Part shown: positions 53,020-62,089 of the stretch, piece after piece
Layout: every line of letters begins with the position of its first letter
Position numbering within the stretch: the first letter of the stretch is position 1
NCBI RefSeq assembly: GCF_004365915.1
Contig: NZ_SODI01000001.1
Location: forward strand, 3,501,759 to 3,565,758
Length of the DNA stretch: 64,000 nt
Source of the DNA: Cryobacterium psychrophilum
Lineage (GTDB): Bacteria > Actinomycetota > Actinomycetes > Actinomycetales > Microbacteriaceae
Direction: 5' to 3'
Program-made: the position numbers and the translations under genes
Notes under the pieces: generated by a model
The model's input: the letters and a program-made list of their open reading frames with translations, nothing else
Told to the model about the DNA's origin: nothing
Database searches by the model: none

Positions 53020-53283
53020 TCTAATGGTCGTTGCGAATCGGGTATGTTCTTGTGCGGTGTCCTAAGTGTCGCATAGCGCGCTCGGGTGAGATATCTCCTA
53101 GGCAGGTGCGAGGCCGGTCGTTGAGTTCGTCGGCGACGGTGTTGAGATATTCTTGGTCCCAACGATTCAGATCGGTGCCCTTGGGAAAGTATTGACGAAG
53201 GAGCCCGTTGGTGTTCTCGTTCGTGCCGCGCTGCCATGGCGAATGAGGATCGGCGAAGTAGATCTGGAGTCCGGTCTCGGGGT
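53020..53283 (-). pseudogene. IS30-family transposase, C-terminal fragment
   Basis: The minus strand reads LQIYFADPHSPWQRGTNENT, GLLRQYFPKGTDLNRW and ELNDRPRTCLGDISPERAM, the C-terminal DDE region of IS30 transposases, then a stop. It interrupts the IS256 gene on both sides. No IS30 ends were identified, so it is a fragment and not a full insertion. Confidence 0.75.
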
Positions 53284-53582
53284 GCCTGAATCGTCACGGG
53301 CCCGGTCGTGGGACTGATGACCGTTTTGGGTCGGGTTCCGTTTCTCACGTTGGTGTCGTCGCGCTCGTCCGGCACCCGGTTCTTCTCAGGGCCGAGGTGA
53401 TCGTTCATTTCCTCGTTCAGCGCCGTCTCAAGAAATGTTTTCGTGAACTGGCCCAGCAGCCCATTCGGACCATCCAGGGCCAGCCCTTGCTCTTGGGCCA
53501 GGCGCACCCATTCCTTCGCGGCCACCTCCTCACGGGTGGGCTCAGTTTTTGTCTTCTTCGTCACAGCGTCAGGTGTCGTCAT
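53284..53582 (-). pseudogene. IS256 transposase, N-terminal part
   Basis: From the ATG at 53582 the frame gives PTREEVAAKEWVRLAQEQGL, LLGQFTKTFLETALNEEMND and VISPTTGPVTIQAPRDR, the standard start of a Mutator/IS256 transposase, before entering IS30 sequence. The same N-terminal region occurs as a small remnant at 44600-44743. Confidence 0.75.
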
Positions 53583-53812
53583 CGCGGCACCTTTCCCGCC
53601 AGACCCAAGTCCAGCGTGTTAGGCCGGAAACACCGTTTAAGAGACAGTCCCTTCTCGCTGGCGAATCCATTTATGCATGCCACGGTCTGTGATTCTTGCT
53701 GCGGGGAGATAAGGACTTGGACCTGGATTCTGGGCCGGACGGTGTGCTTTCTGGCGAGTCGGTTTTGGCGATTCCTGAGGAAGGTGCCGGCGACGGGCCT
53801 GGTTAGTGTGCT

Positions 53813-54100
53813 TCAAGCTCGGTTTTCCGGTTTTCCGGTTTCGCGGTCACTAGCCGGGATCCACCGGTAGAGGGTCGGGATCGAGCCCCCGACGTTGTGG
53901 GGGATATCGGCGGCGGAGATGCCTTGGGCGAGCAGTTGCCTCGCGTCCGTGATCTTGCGGTTGGTCATGACGCGTTTGCGAGCGGCCTCGAGCCCGGCGC
54001 GGGTGCGTTCGACGGTGAGTGCTCGTTCCATTAGGGCGAGGGCGGCCATGACGTGGAAGAAGATTCGGCCCGCAGCGGTCGTCATTTCGATTTGATCGGT
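53813..54100 (-). pseudogene. serine recombinase (resolvase/invertase) fragment
   Basis: The minus strand reads GFRSLTDQIEMTTAAGRIFF, HVMAALALMERALTVERTRA and GLEAARKRVMTNRKITDARQ, then a helix-turn-helix-like IPHNVGGSIPTLYRWIP. This is the C-terminal half of a Pin/Tn3-type resolvase. The N-terminal catalytic domain with the active Ser is absent upstream, so it is a truncated relic. A TTTTCCGG direct repeat overlaps its end. Confidence 0.65.
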
Positions 54101-54359
54101 GAGGGAGCGGAACCCGACGCGGCGTGCTCGAGAGGGTCGGTGAAGGCGATGAGGTTCTTCACGGGCGCAGGGTCGTCGCTCGGACCACGTACGGCAGCAG
54201 CGCCGATGCGAACAGCCGGCTCACCCGCGCCGGGATCGAGGCCACCAGCGTCGTCGGAATCTCCCGTCCTGTTCTGTGTAGAGATACACTGTCTGTGTTA
54301 TCGGGGTTCTCTGATGACGGGCTGACCCACCGTATCGGGCGAGAAAAAGGGAGAATTCG

Positions 54360-55055
54360 GTGGACGAACCTGAAGCCGCGTCCGAATGGCTCACCGTCGG
54401 CGCGCGCATCCGCGCATCACGGGAGGCCGCCGGCATGAGCATCCGCGAGCTCGGGCGCCGCATCGACGTCTCGGCCAGCCATGTCTCCCAGGTCGAGCGG
54501 GGGCTGGCCGCCTTCAGCGTGCGGGCTCTCTACAACGTCGTCAGCGCGCTGGGCATCTCGATGGACAGCCTCTTCGAAGCGGCCGCGACGACCGAGGGCG
54601 AGCCGATCGTGCCGCTCGAGGGGGTCGTCGCGACGGCGCAGAATACCTCGCTTGACGAGGCGGGCATTGTGCTGCGCGGCAACGCACGCCCGACAATCCG
54701 CCTCAAATTCGGCCCACGCTGGGAGCGGCTCACCCCGCGTGCCGAAGACGGCGCCGAATTCATCGAGGTGGTCTACGACTCCGCGCCGGGAACCCAGCCG
54801 CCGGAGGACTTCATCCGCCACGGCGGGCGCGAGTACGGTGTCATTGTCTCGGGAACGCTCAACGCGCAGGTGGGATTCAGCCAGACCCAAATGCATGTCG
54901 GGGACTCGATCGCCTTCGATTCGCGCATCCCGCATCGCTTCTGGAACAGCTCGACCGAGCCGGTCAGGGCGGTGTGGCTCGTTCTAGATGAGCGGGGAGA
55001 CTCTGGCGCACGCGGTGCCGCGGCGAGTTCCACTGAGCGGCATTCCAGCTTCTGA
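54360..55055 (+). CDS. XRE-family regulator with C-terminal cupin domain
   Basis: 231 residues from a GTG preceded by AGGGAGA. Residues ~10-70 are a Xre helix-turn-helix (IRASREAAGMSIRELGRRID, VSASHVSQVERG). Residues ~130-215 are a cupin barrel (GREYGVIVSGTLNAQVG, MHVGDSIAFDSRIPHRFWN) that would bind a small effector or metal. Proteins of this build often control adjacent catabolic genes. It is followed, on the same strand, by the SDR and ABC genes, so local control is likely. Confidence 0.88.
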   Translation: MDEPEAASEWLTVGARIRASREAAGMSIRELGRRIDVSASHVSQVERGLAAFSVRALYNVVSALGISMDSLFEAAATTEGEPIVPLEGVVATAQNTSLDEAGIVLRGNARPTIRLKFGPRWERLTPRAEDGAEFIEVVYDSAPGTQPPEDFIRHGGREYGVIVSGTLNAQVGFSQTQMHVGDSIAFDSRIPHRFWNSSTEPVRAVWLVLDERGDSGARGAAASSTERHSSF

Positions 55056-55208
55056 CTCCGCGGCCACGGGCGGATTCTGCCTGTCGACCGGCAGTGGTTT
55101 TTTAAATTACAGCGGTCTTGCTTTCCATTGGATCCAACCACTAGTGTGGTCCACAGGTTGACACCTTATGTGTGAACCATTCCGCACAACCAATGGAGGT
55201 TGACAGTC

Positions 55209-55988
55209 GTGGCTGATCTAACAGGCAAGGTAATTCTCGTAACCGGCGGAGGTTCCGGCATCGGAGCTGGCATCGCCAAGGTGGTCGCCGAACACGGTGC
55301 GCAGGTGGTCATCACCGATATTCGGCTCGAGGCTGCCGAGAGCATCGCGACGGAGATCACCTCGGCCGGCGGACTCGCCCTCGGCCTCCAGCACGACGTG
55401 ACGAGCGGCGATTCCAGCCGCGGTGTCGTGGCGGATGCGACGAAGCGTTTCGGCCGGGTCGATGGACTCGTGAACAACGCCGGCATCTCGAACCGCGTTC
55501 CGTTCAACGAGATGGACGAGGACGAGTGGAACCGCGTCATCAATGTGAACCTCAACGGGGTCTTCCACACCACCAGGGCGGTCGTGGATCAGATGATCGA
55601 ACGCCGCTCCGGACGTATTGTCTCGAACGCCTCCTTCGTGGGGCTCCGCGGCATCCCGCTATTCAGCCACTACTGTGCCAGCAAATTCGGTGTGATGGGC
55701 CTCACCCAGTCGCTCGCCGTTGAGCTCGCCCCCTACGACATCACCGTGAATGCCGTGCTGCCCGGCGTCGTGCGCACGCCGCTCTGGGAGCCGATGCTCG
55801 ACAAGGCCGCGGCGGCCGGCGGCATCACCCGGGAAGAGGCATGGGCAGGCGCGATCGCGCCGATTCCGCTCGGCCGTCCGCAGGAGCCGGACGACATCGG
55901 TGAGGCAGTTGCCTTCCTGTTGTCCGACAAAGCGCGCAACATCACGGGCGCGTCGATGAACGTCACTGGCGGGCAGCTGCTCCACTAA
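55209..55988 (+). CDS. short-chain dehydrogenase/reductase
   Basis: 259 residues from the GTG at 55209, with GGAGGT at 55195-55200. Classical SDR: TGGGSGIGAGIA near residue 12, NNAGISN, catalytic Ser in SNASFVGLRG, YCASKFG with Tyr and Lys, GASMNVTGGQ at the end. NAD(P)H-dependent oxidation or reduction of an alcohol or sugar; the substrate is unknown. It precedes a ribose-type importer and probably acts on the imported compound. Confidence 0.87.
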   Translation: MADLTGKVILVTGGGSGIGAGIAKVVAEHGAQVVITDIRLEAAESIATEITSAGGLALGLQHDVTSGDSSRGVVADATKRFGRVDGLVNNAGISNRVPFNEMDEDEWNRVINVNLNGVFHTTRAVVDQMIERRSGRIVSNASFVGLRGIPLFSHYCASKFGVMGLTQSLAVELAPYDITVNAVLPGVVRTPLWEPMLDKAAAAGGITREEAWAGAIAPIPLGRPQEPDDIGEAVAFLLSDKARNITGASMNVTGGQLLH

Positions 55989-56034
55989 TCTCTCGCACAG
56001 TTCGATCTCACCTGCGGCAAAGGAGCCCCTGCAC

Positions 56035-57567
56035 ATGAGTACAGCACGAGACGCTCAACCGGTTCGAAAAACGGTTATTGAAGCGCACGACATCGTCAAG
56101 CGGTTCGGCGGTGCCGTCGCCGTCGACCAGGTCGGTATAACCGTCGCCGCAGGTGAGATCCACGCCGTCGTCGGAGAGAACGGCGCAGGCAAATCGACGC
56201 TGATGCGCATCCTCGCCGGCATCCTGACACCGGACAGTGGCGGGGTCAGCGTCGATGGGAAACTCCTGGAACCGGGAGCGAAGGCCTCACTGGAGGCAGG
56301 AATCGCCCTGGTGCACCAGGAGCTCAGCCTCATCCCCGAGATGACGGTCGCCGAGAACATCCTGCTCGGGGTGACGCCGACGAAATTCGGTGTGATCGAC
56401 TCGGCCCGCCAGCGGAAGATCGCCGGCGACGCGCTCGACCAGATCGGCGTCTCCGTCGACCTCAACGAGCCCGTGTCCCGGCTCTCGATGGCACTGCGCC
56501 AGTTTGTCGAGATTGCCCGCGCGGTCGCCCGAAACCCGCGGGTTCTCATTCTCGATGAACCCACCGCCACGCTGACTCCGGCCGAGACCGATTATCTGCT
56601 CAGCATGCTCCAGCGGCTGGCCGCCAGGGGCCTGGCGATCATCTACATCTCCCACCGGATTCCCGAGGTGTTCCGAATCTGCGAGCGGGCCACGATCCTC
56701 CGCGACGGCCAGGTCGTCGAGGTCATGACCATCGCCGAGACTAGTCCGAACGCCGTCATCGACAAGATGGTCGGCCGGGAGCTCAAGCTCGATCTGCAGA
56801 CCCGCCGGGTGGCCGATCCGGGGGCCGTCGTACTCTCGGCGCGCGGCATTCGAGCGGCACGGGTCAACGGCATCGACCTCGACGTTCGCGCTGGCGAAAT
56901 CGTCGGCATCGGCGGACTCGTCGGTGCGGGCCGCAGCGAGCTCGTGCGAGCGATAATCGGCGTGGACCCCCGCACGGCCGGCACCGCGACCATCACCATC
57001 GACGGCGAAACCAAGAACATCAACGGGTACGGGCATGCGGTCCGCAGCGGTATCGCATTCATCCCGGAGGAGCGCCGAACGGAGGGGCTCGCGCTCGATA
57101 TGACCGTGGCTGAGAACATCACACTTCCCAACCGAGCGGCTCTCTCCACAGGAGGGTTTCTGCAACGAGGAAAGATCGCCGAGTTCGCGATGCGGCTCGC
57201 GAACACCGTCGGACTCCGACCGCCCGAGGTAGACCGAGCGGCCGGCCAGTACAGCGGCGGTAACCAGCAGAAGGTCGTCATCGCCAAGTGGCTGGGTCGG
57301 GAGCCGAAACTGATCGTGCTCGACGAACCCACCCGCGGAGTGGACGTCGGAGCCAAGTCCGAAATCCACCGCTTGTTGCGGGAGCTCGCCGACCAGGGCA
57401 CTGCGGTGCTCGTTGTCAGCTCCGACCTGCCTGAGTTGCTCGAACTGTCCGACGTCATCCATGTCGTCAGAGACGGCCGCATTATGGGAACGCTCTCGCC
57501 CGATGAAGCAAACGAACGGTCGGTCATGGCGCTGGCTGCAGGAGAAAGGGTGGCGAGTTCCTCATGA
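56035..57567 (+). CDS. sugar-type ABC transporter ATPase (RbsA/MglA-like)
   Basis: 510 residues with two ATPase halves. First half: Walker A GENGAGKSTLMRI, signature-like LSMALRQFVEIARAVARNP (LSGGQ altered), Walker B VLILDEPTATL. Second half, from ~250: degenerate Walker A GGLVGAGRSEL, signature YSGGNQQKVVIAKWL, Walker B LIVLDEPTRGVD. This duplicated layout is specific for ribose/galactose-type importers. The stop overlaps the first permease (ATGA). Confidence 0.92.
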   Translation: MSTARDAQPVRKTVIEAHDIVKRFGGAVAVDQVGITVAAGEIHAVVGENGAGKSTLMRILAGILTPDSGGVSVDGKLLEPGAKASLEAGIALVHQELSLIPEMTVAENILLGVTPTKFGVIDSARQRKIAGDALDQIGVSVDLNEPVSRLSMALRQFVEIARAVARNPRVLILDEPTATLTPAETDYLLSMLQRLAARGLAIIYISHRIPEVFRICERATILRDGQVVEVMTIAETSPNAVIDKMVGRELKLDLQTRRVADPGAVVLSARGIRAARVNGIDLDVRAGEIVGIGGLVGAGRSELVRAIIGVDPRTAGTATITIDGETKNINGYGHAVRSGIAFIPEERRTEGLALDMTVAENITLPNRAALSTGGFLQRGKIAEFAMRLANTVGLRPPEVDRAAGQYSGGNQQKVVIAKWLGREPKLIVLDEPTRGVDVGAKSEIHRLLRELADQGTAVLVVSSDLPELLELSDVIHVVRDGRIMGTLSPDEANERSVMALAAGERVASSS

Positions 57568-58574
57568 CTCATACCGAGATAATCAAGACGCCGACACTGG
57601 CGAGTACACGAGGCGGGTCAGGGAACAGCGCCTCGAAAATGGTCGCCTGGGTAGCCAGCCGCGGTATTTTCATCTTCACCGCGGTACTGCTGGTCTTCTC
57701 CGCGATCTTCGTGAACGGGTTCGCCAGCTCGGTGAACATCATCGACGTTTTCCACCGCGCGTCCGCCATTGGTATCGTCGCCATCGGCATGACATTCGTC
57801 GTGATCAGCGCGAACTACATCGACCTGTCGGTCGTGGCGCAGATCGCAACCTCCGGTGTGATCCTGATGGCGCTGAGCCCGACCTACGGCGTTCTCGGAG
57901 CGATGGCGATCGCCTTGTTCTTCGCCCTGCTGTACGGCCTGGTCAACGGCATCTCCGTGGGATTCCTCAAGGCGAATGCCGTGGTGGTCACCCTCGGAAC
58001 GACCGGGATCGGGGCCGGTATCCTGAGCCTCGTCACCGGCGGTACGATTTACTACGGGCCGACCGGCGGACCGATTGACGCATTTGGAGATGCCCGGGTG
58101 GGCCCCTTTCCGCTCAGCGCCTTCGTGCTCATCGTCGTCGCTATCGTCGCGGGTATCGTGCTCTCGCGCACCAAGTTCGGCTTCATGATCCGCTCGTACG
58201 GTTCCAACAAGCAAGCCACGCGACTTGCCGGAGTGAACAGTGGCGGAGTCGTCGTCGGCGCCTTCGTGCTGACCGCTCTGGCCGCGATGATCGCCGGGTT
58301 CGTGCTCGCCGCCTACTCCAACACCGCGGTGTCGACCATGAGTGAGGGTTACGACTTCCGGGCGCTGGCGGCCGTGATCATCGGTGGCAACAGCCTCTTC
58401 GGCGGGCGCGGAAGTATTTTCCGAACCTTCATCGGCGTCATATTCATCAGTGTGCTCTCGAACATTTTAGTTCTCTCCGGGTTCTCCTTCGCCTGGCAAC
58501 AGTTGGTCACCGGTGCGGTCATCGTCTTTGCCGTTGCACTGGATGCCCTGGCACGAAAGGCGGAAAAGCGATGA
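57564..58574 (+). CDS. sugar-type ABC transporter permease 1 (RbsC-like)
   Basis: 336 residues of BPD_transp_2 type with many hydrophobic helices. Conserved regions: ASAIGIVAIGMTFVVISANYIDLSV, GLVNGISVGFLKANAVVVTLG, and late AAVIIGGNSLFGGRGSIFRT. It is paired with a second, different permease gene that overlaps by four bases, implying a heterodimer. Confidence 0.9.
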   Translation: MTHTEIIKTPTLASTRGGSGNSASKMVAWVASRGIFIFTAVLLVFSAIFVNGFASSVNIIDVFHRASAIGIVAIGMTFVVISANYIDLSVVAQIATSGVILMALSPTYGVLGAMAIALFFALLYGLVNGISVGFLKANAVVVTLGTTGIGAGILSLVTGGTIYYGPTGGPIDAFGDARVGPFPLSAFVLIVVAIVAGIVLSRTKFGFMIRSYGSNKQATRLAGVNSGGVVVGAFVLTALAAMIAGFVLAAYSNTAVSTMSEGYDFRALAAVIIGGNSLFGGRGSIFRTFIGVIFISVLSNILVLSGFSFAWQQLVTGAVIVFAVALDALARKAEKR

Positions 58575-59587
58575 GTACGATCAAGCTTCAGGAAACGCAG
58601 ACGGGTACCTGGAACCGCGTCAAGAACACGGTGGCGCGTCGCACCGAGGGCCGGGCAGTCGTTCTGCTCATCCTCGTGATTGTCGTCATCGCCATGCAGC
58701 AGCCCATCGTCTTCAATGCGTACGGTGTCAGTCTCGCCCGGGTCGCACTCGTCGGCATGGTCGCGCTGGGCCTGACCCTCGTGGTGCTGCAGGGTGAACT
58801 CGACCTGAGCGTGGGCAGCACGCTCGCCCTGACCGGCGTGGTTGTGGCGACCATCCCGGACCTGGGGCTCGGAATCATTGTCGGCCTCATAACCGGTCTG
58901 GTGATCGGGGCGCTCAACGCCTTCCTCATCGTGATCGTGGGGGTGAACTCGTTCATCGCCACCCTGGGCACGCTCTTCGCCCTTCGCGGACTCGCATTCG
59001 TGCTCAGCGACGGGCGGCCGGTACGAGTCACCGACATCGACTCGGCGCTCGCCTTTGGCCGGCAACTGCTCGGACCGCTCACCCCACGCGTGCTCGTCTT
59101 CATTCTGCTGTTCATCGCGCTGCACTTCTTCATCTCCCGGATGCGTGCGGGCCGTGAGTTCTACGCCGTCGGTGGCAACCGCCAGGCTGCGATCGATGCT
59201 GGCATCCCGGTGAAGCTGCGACTGTTCACCGCGTTCATGCTCTGCGGCTTCGTGGCAGCGCTCGCCGGCGTCATCAACACGCTCGAGCTCACCGCCGCCG
59301 ATCCGACCGCTGGATCGAGCGTGCTGCTGGCGAGCTTCGCCGCCGTCATCATCGGCGGCAACCTGCTCAACGGCGGCCGCGGCTCGCTCGTCGGAACCAT
59401 GATCGGCGCCTTCGCGCTCGGCCTCATGCAGGTCGGGCTGACCTTCGCGGGAACACCCCGTGAAGTGCAGGACGTGCTGATCGGCATCATCCTGCTCGTG
59501 GCAATCACGACAGAACCCAACAATCTTCGTGCTCTCTCCGGGCGCTTCCAGAGGCTCACCCAGAGAAAAGCGAACGCTTCAGCGTAA
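58571..59587 (+). CDS. sugar-type ABC transporter permease 2 (RbsC-like)
   Basis: 338 residues of the same family: RVALVGMVALGLTLVVLQGELDLSVG, NSFIATLGTLFALRGLAFVLSDG and FAAVIIGGNLLNGGRGSLVGT. Paralogue of the preceding gene. A 57-base gap with AAGAAAG precedes the binding-protein gene. Confidence 0.9.
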   Translation: MSTIKLQETQTGTWNRVKNTVARRTEGRAVVLLILVIVVIAMQQPIVFNAYGVSLARVALVGMVALGLTLVVLQGELDLSVGSTLALTGVVVATIPDLGLGIIVGLITGLVIGALNAFLIVIVGVNSFIATLGTLFALRGLAFVLSDGRPVRVTDIDSALAFGRQLLGPLTPRVLVFILLFIALHFFISRMRAGREFYAVGGNRQAAIDAGIPVKLRLFTAFMLCGFVAALAGVINTLELTAADPTAGSSVLLASFAAVIIGGNLLNGGRGSLVGTMIGAFALGLMQVGLTFAGTPREVQDVLIGIILLVAITTEPNNLRALSGRFQRLTQRKANASA

Positions 59588-59643
59588 CGCGGCACTGAGT
59601 CACCATCCGGTGGCGCACTGAGAAACGAACAAGAAAGAAGCAT

Positions 59644-60636
59644 ATGATGCGAAATTCTCGAGTAGTACTAGTGAGTGTATTGGCCGTGGCAGGACTGGCC
59701 CTGAGCGGTTGTTCGGCTAGCAACGGAGCGGATGCGGGCAGCGACGCCGGCACCGACGGCGGCTACAACGTCTATGCTCTGCTTCCCCAGGGCAATGACC
59801 AGCCCTACGGCACCAACTACCTCAAGGCAATGAACGCAGCAGCCGCCGATATGGGTGTCAACCTCACCATCACGAACGCGGAGTACGACTCGGCAAAGCA
59901 GGCGAACGAGTGCTCCGTGGCCATCGCGTCCAAGCCTGATGGAATCATCCTCTGGCCGGCCGCGGTTGACACCATCCGTCCGTGCCTCGAAGCGGCCAAG
60001 GCCGCCGGAATCCCCGTGAATGCCTCGAATTCGGACGTCTTGCCCGAGGACAAGTCCTTGGTCGGCACCTACACCGGCCCCTCAAACGACGGCGTCGGCC
60101 GGGCAGCGGCCAAGCTCATCGGCGACGTGCTCGGCGACAAGGGCGGCAACATCATCATCGTGCAGGGACTCTCCGGAAACTCCACGGCCATCGACCGTGA
60201 GGCCGGCTTCCGGGACGAGCTCGCCGCGAGCTACCCGAACGTCACGGTCATCGGCCAGCAGCCGGGCGACTGGGCCAAGGACGTTGCACTGACCGTGACG
60301 TCGGAAATGCTCACAAGCCTCGGCGAAGAGAACATCGACGCAATCTACGCCGTGGATGACACTATGGCCGCTGGCGCGATCGAGGCCATGGAGAACCGCG
60401 GCATCGACCCGACCACCATTCCGGTCGTCGGAACCGGCAACACGGAACTGGGCCAGCCCAACGTTCTCTCGGGCAAGCAGTACGGGACCCTGTTCCAGTC
60501 CCCGGTGTGGGACGGCGAGAATGCCGTCAAGTACATCGTTGAAGCGATCGACGGAAAGACACTGGAGCCGAACTACTTCATGCCGGTACCCGAGATCACC
60601 AAGGAGAATGCAGCCGACTACCCCGCCGAGTGGTAA
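59644..60636 (+). CDS. sugar-type substrate-binding lipoprotein (RbsB-like)
   Basis: 330 residues. Signal with lipobox LSGC (Cys near residue 23) followed by a Gly/Asp/Ser linker. The type I periplasmic-binding fold follows: NDQPYGTNYLKAMNAAAADM, KPDGIILWPAAVDTIRPCLE, GIPVNASNSDV, IYAVDDTMAAGAIEAM and TGNTELGQPNVLSGKQYG. The ligand is unknown. It delivers substrate to the two permeases. Confidence 0.9.
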   Translation: MMRNSRVVLVSVLAVAGLALSGCSASNGADAGSDAGTDGGYNVYALLPQGNDQPYGTNYLKAMNAAAADMGVNLTITNAEYDSAKQANECSVAIASKPDGIILWPAAVDTIRPCLEAAKAAGIPVNASNSDVLPEDKSLVGTYTGPSNDGVGRAAAKLIGDVLGDKGGNIIIVQGLSGNSTAIDREAGFRDELAASYPNVTVIGQQPGDWAKDVALTVTSEMLTSLGEENIDAIYAVDDTMAAGAIEAMENRGIDPTTIPVVGTGNTELGQPNVLSGKQYGTLFQSPVWDGENAVKYIVEAIDGKTLEPNYFMPVPEITKENAADYPAEW

Positions 60637-60716
60637 CCAACGCATGACAGCCCCGGGTGGGCGCTGACGGCGCCCGCCCGGGGATTCGCATTTCCACACT
60701 CTTTCAGGAGAAGCAA

Positions 60717-62015
60717 ATGACTTTGTCTTTCGACCGCGCGGTGCCGGAATCCGCACTAAATTTCGATAACAGGATGATTCCTGCCCCGGGCCACATGGCG
60801 GTGGATTACGAGAAGCGGGTCGATTTCGACCGCTTGCGCCGCTACCGTCTCGGCCGGGCGATGGACTCACTTGAGGCGAGCGAGTGTGGCGCCTTCCTAC
60901 TATTCGACTTCTACAACATCCGTTACACGACCCAGACTTGGATCGGCGGTGCCCTGGGCGACAAGATGTCGCGGTACGCGCTGCTCGGCCGGGACGGCAA
61001 GCCACACCTGTGGGACTTCGGTTCGGCGGCCAAACATCACCGCATGTTCGCGCCCTGGCTGGAACAAGACCACAGTCACGCTGGCATGCTCGGGCTCCGC
61101 GGCGCGATCGCGCCGGAGGCGGGTTTGATGCGTGACGCTGTGAAGGTCATCAAGGGACTGCTCACCGATGCGGGCGTCGCCAATCTCCCGGTTGGTGTCG
61201 ATATCGTCGAGCCGGCTTTCCTGTTCGAGATGCAGGCGCAGGGGCTCAAGGTCGTCGATATCCAGCAGTCGATGCTGGATGCCCGGTCGATCAAGTCCGT
61301 CGACGAAATTATGCTGCTCAGCCAGGCCGCGGCGATGGTCGACGGTGTCTATCAGGACATCTCCGAGGCCTTGCGTCCTGGTATTCGCGAGAACGAGATT
61401 GTCGCGCTCGCGAGCAAGCGGCTTTATGAGATGGGGTCGGACCAGGTCGAGGCGATCAACGCGGTCTCGGGTGAACGGTGCAACCCGCATCCGCACAACT
61501 TCTCCGACCGCCTCATCCGCCCCGGTGACCAGGCGTTCTTCGATATCATTCACTCGTTCAACGGGTACCGCACCTGTTACTACCGCACTTTCTCGGTCGG
61601 CAGCTCCACTCCGAGCCAGCATGATGCCTATACCAAAGCCCGGGAATGGATGGATGCCGCGATTAATAAGGTCGCTGATGGCGTCGGAACCGACGAGGTC
61701 GCGCTGCTCTGGCCCAAGGCGACTGATCTGGGCTTCGCCAACGAGATGGAGGCGTTCGGCCTGCAGTTCGGGCACGGCCTCGGCCTGGGCTTGCACGAAC
61801 GCCCGATCATCTCGAGGCTGAACAGTCTCGAGCATCCCGTCGAGATCAAGGCCGGTATGGTCTTCGCACTGGAGACCTACTGCCCGGCCTCCGACGGCGT
61901 CTCGGCCGCCCGGATCGAAGAGGAGGTCGTGATCACAAACAACGGCGCGCAGGTGCTCACGAAGTTCCCTGCCCAGGAGCTTTTCGTTGCCAACCCGTAC
62001 AAGAAGTTCTACTGA
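60717..62015 (+). CDS. M24-family (Xaa-Pro peptidase-like) protein with an altered metal site
   Basis: 432 residues from the ATG at 60717, with AGGAGAAG upstream. An N-terminal creatinase-like domain (~1-180, FDRLRRYRLGRAMDSLEASEC) precedes the pita-bread domain. Expected ligands: Asp276 in FFDIIHSFNGYRTC, His in FGHGLGLGLHERP, Glu in FALETY and Glu in ARIEEEV. The second Asp, normally 11 residues after the first, is Cys287. So this may be a non-peptidase member such as creatinase or DddP relatives. It is the last gene after a sugar-type importer, suggesting action on the imported compound. Confidence 0.82.
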   Translation: MTLSFDRAVPESALNFDNRMIPAPGHMAVDYEKRVDFDRLRRYRLGRAMDSLEASECGAFLLFDFYNIRYTTQTWIGGALGDKMSRYALLGRDGKPHLWDFGSAAKHHRMFAPWLEQDHSHAGMLGLRGAIAPEAGLMRDAVKVIKGLLTDAGVANLPVGVDIVEPAFLFEMQAQGLKVVDIQQSMLDARSIKSVDEIMLLSQAAAMVDGVYQDISEALRPGIRENEIVALASKRLYEMGSDQVEAINAVSGERCNPHPHNFSDRLIRPGDQAFFDIIHSFNGYRTCYYRTFSVGSSTPSQHDAYTKAREWMDAAINKVADGVGTDEVALLWPKATDLGFANEMEAFGLQFGHGLGLGLHERPIISRLNSLEHPVEIKAGMVFALETYCPASDGVSAARIEEEVVITNNGAQVLTKFPAQELFVANPYKKFY

Positions 62016-62025
62016 TCGCGCGGGC

Positions 62026-62069
62026 GCACACAGATGGGGCGGGCCCGCGGGCCCGCCCCATCTGTGTGC
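62026..62069. terminator. very strong bidirectional hairpin
   Basis: A perfect 21-base stem with a 2-base loop. GCACACAGATGG followed by GGCGGGCCC (62026-62046) pairs with 62049-62069. There is no T-run on either side. It lies between the convergent M24 and aldehyde dehydrogenase genes and fits a bidirectional terminator. Confidence 0.75.
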
Positions 62070-62089
62070 CGTCTCTCAGCGCCGCCGAA

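Larger units (their letters stand above)
52399..53651 (-). mobile_element. IS256-family element, decayed, with IS30 sequence inside
   Basis: Terminal inverted repeats match over about 29 bases. The left one at 52399-52427 reads as GCCGGAAACACCGTT.ACT.GAGACA in reverse complement; the right one at 53623-53651 reads GCCGGAAACACCGTT.TAA.GAGACA. Between them lie an N-terminal and a C-terminal piece of one IS256 transposase gene, separated by about 260 bases of IS30 transposase sequence. The element is inactive. Confidence 0.75.

Noticed and set aside
53397..53870. Rightward 157-residue frame across the IS256 end
   Set aside because: It crosses the terminal repeat and is antisense to recognisable transposase sequence.
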